From Actinotignum timonense (lineage in GTDB: Bacteria > Actinomycetota > Actinomycetes > Actinomycetales > Actinomycetaceae), in NCBI RefSeq assembly GCF_900155575.1, contig NZ_LT706966.1, positions 1,176,488 to 1,239,092 of the forward strand: a stretch of DNA of 62,605 nucleotides, given 5' to 3'. Under the pieces are notes generated by a model that was given only the letters and a program-made list of their open reading frames with translations, made no database searches and was not told where the DNA came from. This document shows, piece after piece, positions 58,499-62,605 of the stretch (position 1 is the stretch's first letter; the number at the start of each line of letters is the position of its first letter). Position numbers and translations under genes: made by a program.

Positions 58499-59017
58499 CT
58501 ACTCGCGCACCCGGAACACCACGTAGCGGTAGAGCACGTAGCGGCAGGCGGTCCCCAGAATCAGCCCCACCACATTGGAAGAAATATTATCGGCCAGCTG
58601 GGAGCGCATATCCAGCACGTAGCGGGAGAACCACAAGCAGCCCAGCTCGATAGCCATCCCGCACAGATTCACCGCCACGAATTGCAGGAATTCCCGCATT
58701 TTTTCCGCCGAACGCTGGGTGCGGAAGGTCCACAAGCGGTTGGCCACCCAGGAAAAAATCACGGAAAGGGTAACGGAAATGACCTTCGCGGTCATGGACT
58801 GATCGCCGGGCAGGCGCACCAGCCCGGTATGCGCCAGCAGATTAAAAATACCCACATTGACGATATAGGCACCCAAACCCACCGTGCAGAATTGCATGAA
58901 TTCCACGAGCCACTGCCGGAAGGTCTGGCCCTTGAGTAAACGGCGCACGAGCTTGTCCACCCGGGCGCGGGCGGAGGAACGCGGTTCTGGTGTTGGCTCT
59001 GGTGCTGGGCTAGTCAT
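58499..59017 (-). CDS. GtrA family membrane protein
   Basis: A 172-residue protein with four membrane helices: FCTVGLGAYIVNVGIFNLLA, VISVTLSVIFSWVANRLWTF, LQFVAVNLCGMAIELGCLWF and NISSNVVGLILGTACRYVLY. WVANRLWTF is the GtrA hallmark. GtrA proteins are linked to lipid-linked sugar transfer across the membrane for wall or antigen glycans. It is next to two LCP ligases and a glycosyltransferase, which supports an envelope polysaccharide role. Confidence 0.9.
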   Translation of the reverse strand: MTSPAPEPTPEPRSSARARVDKLVRRLLKGQTFRQWLVEFMQFCTVGLGAYIVNVGIFNLLAHTGLVRLPGDQSMTAKVISVTLSVIFSWVANRLWTFRTQRSAEKMREFLQFVAVNLCGMAIELGCLWFSRYVLDMRSQLADNISSNVVGLILGTACRYVLYRYVVFRVRE

Positions 59018-59037
59018 CGCGCTGAGACTATCACGCT

Positions 59038-60447
59038 TTAGAAACTAGGAAGCATATCGGCGGGAGTCAGGGTCCCCTCGCGCATCTTCCGGAAGAACTC
59101 CGGGGTGCGCTGCGGATCGAGGAGCACATTGGACTGCCCGTTGGCCCGGTAGTCCAGATCGGCAATCGGGGGAACGCCGGCCAGGCCACCTTCGCCCAGC
59201 ACAGTTCCGAGCGCCAACCCGGCCCGCCCCACGTTATACAGCGAGGTCCCTTCATCCACCGTGAGAATGGAGCCGGCGGTGCCGACCATGCGCCGCTGCA
59301 GCGGGAAATTCACCAGCGTTGCCGGGGTCTTCAGCTTGCCAATCAGGGAGGAAACCACCTGGCGCTGCCGGTTGGTACGCCCCAGGTCACCCAGCGGATC
59401 AGATTTACGCATCCGCGCGAAAGCAAGGGCCTGAGCACCGTTGGTATCGTGGCAGCCAGCTTCCCACACCATGCCCGAGTCCGCATCGTCCACGTCGGCG
59501 TCGTAACACAGGCGCACCCCGCCGGCAGCGTCCACAATCTGCTGCACCCCGGCCATGGAAATCTGGATGTAGTGGTCCACGGTCATCCCGGAAAGTTCCT
59601 CCACCGTTTCCACCAGCAGCCGCGGCCCGCCCAACGCGAAGGAAGAATTGAGCTTCTGTTCACCTTCCCCGGGCACGTTCACGTAAGAATCGCGAGGGAG
59701 GGAGACCAGTGCCGGCGCCCCGGATTCGGGCACGTGCAGCAGCATAATGGTGTCCGCGCGCTCGCCTTCGGTCGGGTCATCGATCCCGTCCGCCTCGCGC
59801 ACATCCGAGCCCACAATCAGGTACGTGGTCCCGGCCGTTCCCGCGGCCCCGCTCAGCGCATCCGCGCGGGTGAGCTTGGAGTTGCCGTAGAAGAACAGGT
59901 AGGTAGGCCAGGTCACCGCAAGAATAAGAAGAACGACGACGACGCCAGCTACCCAGCGCCACGGATGGCGGCGCCGCGCGCGCCGGGCAGGCGCACCCAT
60001 TCCGGGCATGTCCGGTGCGGGTTGCCCAAAATCGGCGGGCTGCGCAAAGCCGCTGTGCTGCGCAAAGCCGCCGTTGGGAGCGTGGGGAGCGTAGGCACGA
60101 GCCGGCGCCTGGGAAGCAGCCGGCGGGTAGGAGGGCGCCTGTTCGAAAGACTCAGCCGGGCGAGCGGGCGCTACCTGGCGCTGCGGCGCGAAGCTGGGGG
60201 GCTGCACGGGAGCGGGCCGGCGCGGAGCCCCGGCATTGCGGGTGGCTCCGGCAGCGGGGATAGCACCGGCGGCGGGGGCAATCCCGGCGCCGCGGGGGTC
60301 CCCGGAAACATCAGGATGCTGTTCGCGTGCCTGCGGGGGCACGGCGCGGCCGCGGCCGACCGGCTGCGCGCCCTGCGCGGAAGGCCGCGGAAGCCTGCGC
60401 TTAGGCGGGAAGGACGGTGGTGGGGTAGTCCCATGGAAACGGTTCAT
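59038..60447 (-). CDS. LytR-CpsA-Psr (LCP) family wall polymer transferase
   Basis: A 469-residue protein. A Pro/Ala/Gln-rich cytoplasmic N-terminus (about 160 residues) precedes one membrane helix (WVAGVVVVLLILAVTWPTYL) and an extracytoplasmic LCP domain: VGSDVREADGID, DTIMLLHVPESG, ALVSLPRDSYVNVPG, DAAGGVRLCYDADV and ALAFARMRKSDPLGDLGR with NRQRQVV. LCP enzymes attach undecaprenyl-linked glycopolymers to peptidoglycan. The ATG at 60447 is only 2 bp from the stop of the upstream LCP gene, indicating coupling; a GTG at 60477 is an alternative. Confidence 0.92.
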   Translation of the reverse strand: MNRFHGTTPPPSFPPKRRLPRPSAQGAQPVGRGRAVPPQAREQHPDVSGDPRGAGIAPAAGAIPAAGATRNAGAPRRPAPVQPPSFAPQRQVAPARPAESFEQAPSYPPAASQAPARAYAPHAPNGGFAQHSGFAQPADFGQPAPDMPGMGAPARRARRRHPWRWVAGVVVVLLILAVTWPTYLFFYGNSKLTRADALSGAAGTAGTTYLIVGSDVREADGIDDPTEGERADTIMLLHVPESGAPALVSLPRDSYVNVPGEGEQKLNSSFALGGPRLLVETVEELSGMTVDHYIQISMAGVQQIVDAAGGVRLCYDADVDDADSGMVWEAGCHDTNGAQALAFARMRKSDPLGDLGRTNRQRQVVSSLIGKLKTPATLVNFPLQRRMVGTAGSILTVDEGTSLYNVGRAGLALGTVLGEGGLAGVPPIADLDYRANGQSNVLLDPQRTPEFFRKMREGTLTPADMLPSF

Positions 60448-60449
60448 GC

Positions 60450-61889
60450 TCAGGGAATCGCATTCTCTCGGGTACACACGGGCGCGGACTCGGTGCTCTG
60501 GGCGGTGGTGGGAGAAGTGGCGGAAGCGGTCTCATCCGCGCCGGGAGAGGCCGGCGTAGGCGTGCTCTCGGAATTCGCGTCGGTGGCGGCGGTATCGCTA
60601 TCGGCGCCCCCCGCGGCTCCGGACGCTCCTTCGCTGCCCGCAGCGGTGCTGCCGGCACTTGGCGTAGCACCCGCGGCGGTACTGGGAAGAGCATCGGGGC
60701 TGCCTTCCGGGGGAAGGCCAATGAAAACGCCGTCGGCATTCTTTTCCGCACGTACCGGAACGTCGCGGCGGAGCGCCTCCCACACGTATTCGGCGCTATC
60801 GGTCGCGACCACGCGGTTCCCGGCCCACGCGAAAGGCATGGTCCAGAAGCGGATATTGGCCGGGTCGATGGAACGCAGCGAATTTGCCAGGCCCACAATA
60901 TTGCTGATGGAACCGATTTCCTGGGAGGTTTGCAGGGATTGGGTGGCGGCGTCGAGCAGGCGCATGAGGCGGCCGAAATCGGTGAGGAGATTGGAGCGGA
61001 GGGCCTCGGCGGCTACCGCGCTCACCAATTCGTGCTGGCGGCCAATACGGGAAATATCCGAGCCGTCCCCCACGCTGTAGCGGGCCCGGGCCAGGGCCAG
61101 AGCCTGGGTGCCGTTGAGGAGGCGGCAACCGGAAGCGATATCGAGGCCGGCGCGCTCGTCGTACAGATCATCCGCGAAGTACATGGGAACCCCACCCAGG
61201 GCATCCACGGTAGAAATAAAGGACGCAAAATCCACCACGATATAACCGTTGAAGGTAATGCCGGTCATCTGGTGGAGGGTGGTCATGGTGCAGGCGGCCG
61301 CGCTGGCAACATCGCCGTACTGGCCGCCAATAGCGAAGGCGGAATTGAACATGGTTTCGGGGGCGGGACGGGTGGTGACCGTTTCCGAACCTCCGGAAGA
61401 CGTACGAATCGTGCAGGAGGGAATATCCACGAGGGTATCGCGGGGCACGGACACAATATCCACGCGGCTACGATCAGCGCTGATATGCATGATCATGGTA
61501 GTATCCGCGCGCATCCCCCCGACTTCGCCGGATTCCCCAGCGTTATCAATATCAGAAGCCCCGCTGCGCACATCCGAACCGAGAACAAGGATATTGAGCG
61601 GGCGGCCCGCGGAAGGATCCACCGGCTCCGCCGCGGCGGCGGAAGGAACCAGATCATCAATATCCGCCCGGGTGATATTCCCCTGGTAGCGCGCCCACGC
61701 GGACCACAGGGCCGTGCCGAAGGTGAGCAGAAGTGCAAGCAGCACCAGCACCACGACCCGCCACCACGAAGAGGTGCGGCGTCCACCGATCAGATGCGCT
61801 GCGGCGCGTGAGTTTTTTGCCACCACCTCATCATAGGGGTTCGGGCGCGTCGCCCGCTGGAAGAAGCGCCGCACTGCGGTGTTAAGCAC
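60450..61889 (-). CDS. LytR-CpsA-Psr (LCP) family wall polymer transferase
   Basis: A 479-residue LCP protein. The N-terminal cytoplasmic part has a basic run before the helix WWRVVVLVLLALLLTFGTAL. The LCP domain has LVLGSDVRSGASDIDN, RADTTMIMHISADRS, IVSVPRDTLVDIPSC, VDALGGVPMYFADDLYDER and ALALARARYSVGDGSDISR. A Ser/Ala/Thr/Pro-rich tail of about 90 residues follows. It is a second, diverged copy next to the first LCP gene; pairs like this often handle different polymers or act redundantly. Divergent from the GT2 gene. Confidence 0.92.
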   Translation of the reverse strand: MLNTAVRRFFQRATRPNPYDEVVAKNSRAAAHLIGGRRTSSWWRVVVLVLLALLLTFGTALWSAWARYQGNITRADIDDLVPSAAAAEPVDPSAGRPLNILVLGSDVRSGASDIDNAGESGEVGGMRADTTMIMHISADRSRVDIVSVPRDTLVDIPSCTIRTSSGGSETVTTRPAPETMFNSAFAIGGQYGDVASAAACTMTTLHQMTGITFNGYIVVDFASFISTVDALGGVPMYFADDLYDERAGLDIASGCRLLNGTQALALARARYSVGDGSDISRIGRQHELVSAVAAEALRSNLLTDFGRLMRLLDAATQSLQTSQEIGSISNIVGLANSLRSIDPANIRFWTMPFAWAGNRVVATDSAEYVWEALRRDVPVRAEKNADGVFIGLPPEGSPDALPSTAAGATPSAGSTAAGSEGASGAAGGADSDTAATDANSESTPTPASPGADETASATSPTTAQSTESAPVCTRENAIP

Positions 61890-61932
61890 GGTGGCGCGGG
61901 CGGGAGGCGCTTGGCTCGGCTAGGCTAGGACC

Positions 61933-62605
61933 ATGCGCATTCGTGTCATCACCGTGGCTTTCAATCCCGGGCCGGAACTGGAAGCTTTTCTCGCCTCCCT
62001 CCCGGCAGCCCTGCAGGAAGCCCACGAATGCATCATTGTGGATAACGGCTCCGAGCACGCCGAAGTGGATCGGGTAGCCCGCGCCCACGGGGCGCAGGTG
62101 GTGCGCACCGGCGAAAATATCGGTTACGGCCGGGCCGCCAATCGCGGAGCCCAGGGCTTCACCGGCGAATGGCTGGTGGTGGCCAATCCCGATGTGGTGT
62201 TCACCCCCGGCTCGCTCGACGCCCTGGTGCGCGGGGCGGAAAGCTTCCCACGGGCCGGCGCGCTCGGTCCGCTCATCCGCACTCCGGAAGGGGAGATCTA
62301 CCCTTCGGCCCGCCAATTCCCGCGGATTGTTTCCGGGGTGGGGCACGCGCTGCTCGGGAATATCTGGCCGAATAATCCCTTCTCCCGCTCCTACCGCTCC
62401 AATGCGGATGTCACCCGTGCCCACCCGGTGGATTGGCTTTCCGGGGCCTGCCTGCTGCTCCGCCGCGAAGCTTTCGAGGCCGTGGGCGGTTTCGATGATT
62501 CCTATTTCATGTTCTTCGAGGACGTGGCCCTGGGGGAGGCCCTGGCTCGGGCGGGCTGGCACTCGGTTTTCCTCCCCGAAGCGGAAGTGATTCACTCCCA
62601 GGGTG
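61933..62605 (+). CDS. Glycosyltransferase family 2 (rhamnosyltransferase-like), N-terminal part
   Basis: The first 224 codons of a gene that runs off the right edge. The GT2 fold is clear: MRIRVITVAFNPGPELEAFL, IIVDNGS, GENIGYGRAANRGAQ, VVANPDVVFTPGSLDAL with the metal-binding DxD equivalent NPD, then VDWLSGACLLLRREAFEAVG and DDSYFMFFEDVALG. This matches dTDP-rhamnosyl transferases such as WbbL, which start or extend wall glycans. Its place beside two LCP proteins and GtrA suggests a wall polysaccharide locus continuing past the window. Confidence 0.88.
   Translation, partial: MRIRVITVAFNPGPELEAFLASLPAALQEAHECIIVDNGSEHAEVDRVARAHGAQVVRTGENIGYGRAANRGAQGFTGEWLVVANPDVVFTPGSLDALVRGAESFPRAGALGPLIRTPEGEIYPSARQFPRIVSGVGHALLGNIWPNNPFSRSYRSNADVTRAHPVDWLSGACLLLRREAFEAVGGFDDSYFMFFEDVALGEALARAGWHSVFLPEAEVIHSQG

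Noticed and set aside
1-62605. tRNA or rRNA genes
   Set aside because: I saw no tRNA-like cloverleaf with a TTCGANNC arm in the intergenic regions and no rRNA sequence; a tRNAscan run would be decisive.

Overview
The window is a GC-rich stretch of an actinobacterial chromosome, interrupted by a mobile element of about 17 kb. The gene families point to the Actinomycetaceae or a close relative: a RmuC / XseA / long XseB block, a Maf-Nudix fusion, paired LytR-CpsA-Psr proteins beside GtrA and a glycosyltransferase, a seven-iron ferredoxin, many GTG starts, and promoter layouts that suggest leaderless transcripts. The genus assignment is inference.

Left arm (1-9079, chromosome): start of a PPK2-type polyphosphate kinase, a hemolysin III/TrhA membrane protein, a cis-prenyltransferase, then a tight minus-strand group (xseA, an extended xseB, a degenerate PfkB-like protein), rmuC, a short-chain dehydrogenase, and ychF.

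Mobile element (about 9053-26156): it sits in the last codons of ychF. The displaced original end, still readable as VEFRFNV-stop, lies at 26154-26177 next to the following chromosomal gene. The element carries a large serine recombinase at its left end, a complete lactococcin-972-type bacteriocin operon, an IS3-family remnant joined to a truncated HNH nuclease gene, a DUF4192 / 47-residue protein / SSB group, four 40-bp iteron-like repeats, a relaxase-like protein lacking part of its active site, about 1.5 kb packed with inverted repeats, two small regulatory genes, a 2 x 367 bp tandem duplication studded with the heptamer TTTCGTA, erm(X) with its leader peptide and attenuator, a fragment of an MmeI-like methyltransferase, and an intact IS256-family insertion sequence with 8-bp target duplications. 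It has no conjugation machinery and no recognisable replication initiator. It therefore looks like a mobilisable or decayed integrative element that carries a bacteriocin and macrolide-lincosamide-streptogramin resistance.

Right arm (26178-62605, chromosome): two GNAT acetyltransferases, an FMN reductase, ogt, a HAD protein, an M20 amidohydrolase, an orphan DNA methyltransferase, a proline-iminopeptidase-like hydrolase, Kup, an M18 aminopeptidase overlapping an AMP-ligase-like gene with an altered P-loop, a peptide ABC transporter (lipoprotein, two permeases, one double ATPase), two PH-like membrane proteins, typA, a VanW-type protein, ferredoxin, the Maf-Nudix fusion, a DUF885 peptidase, a class III nucleotide cyclase, a two-component system, and an envelope group (GtrA, two LCP proteins, start of a GT2 glycosyltransferase).

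The most unusual material is the non-coding part of the element: 40-bp repeats at 17211, dense hairpins at 19422-20322, and the heptamer array with tandem duplication at 21694-22597. None of it matches a named class that I recognise.
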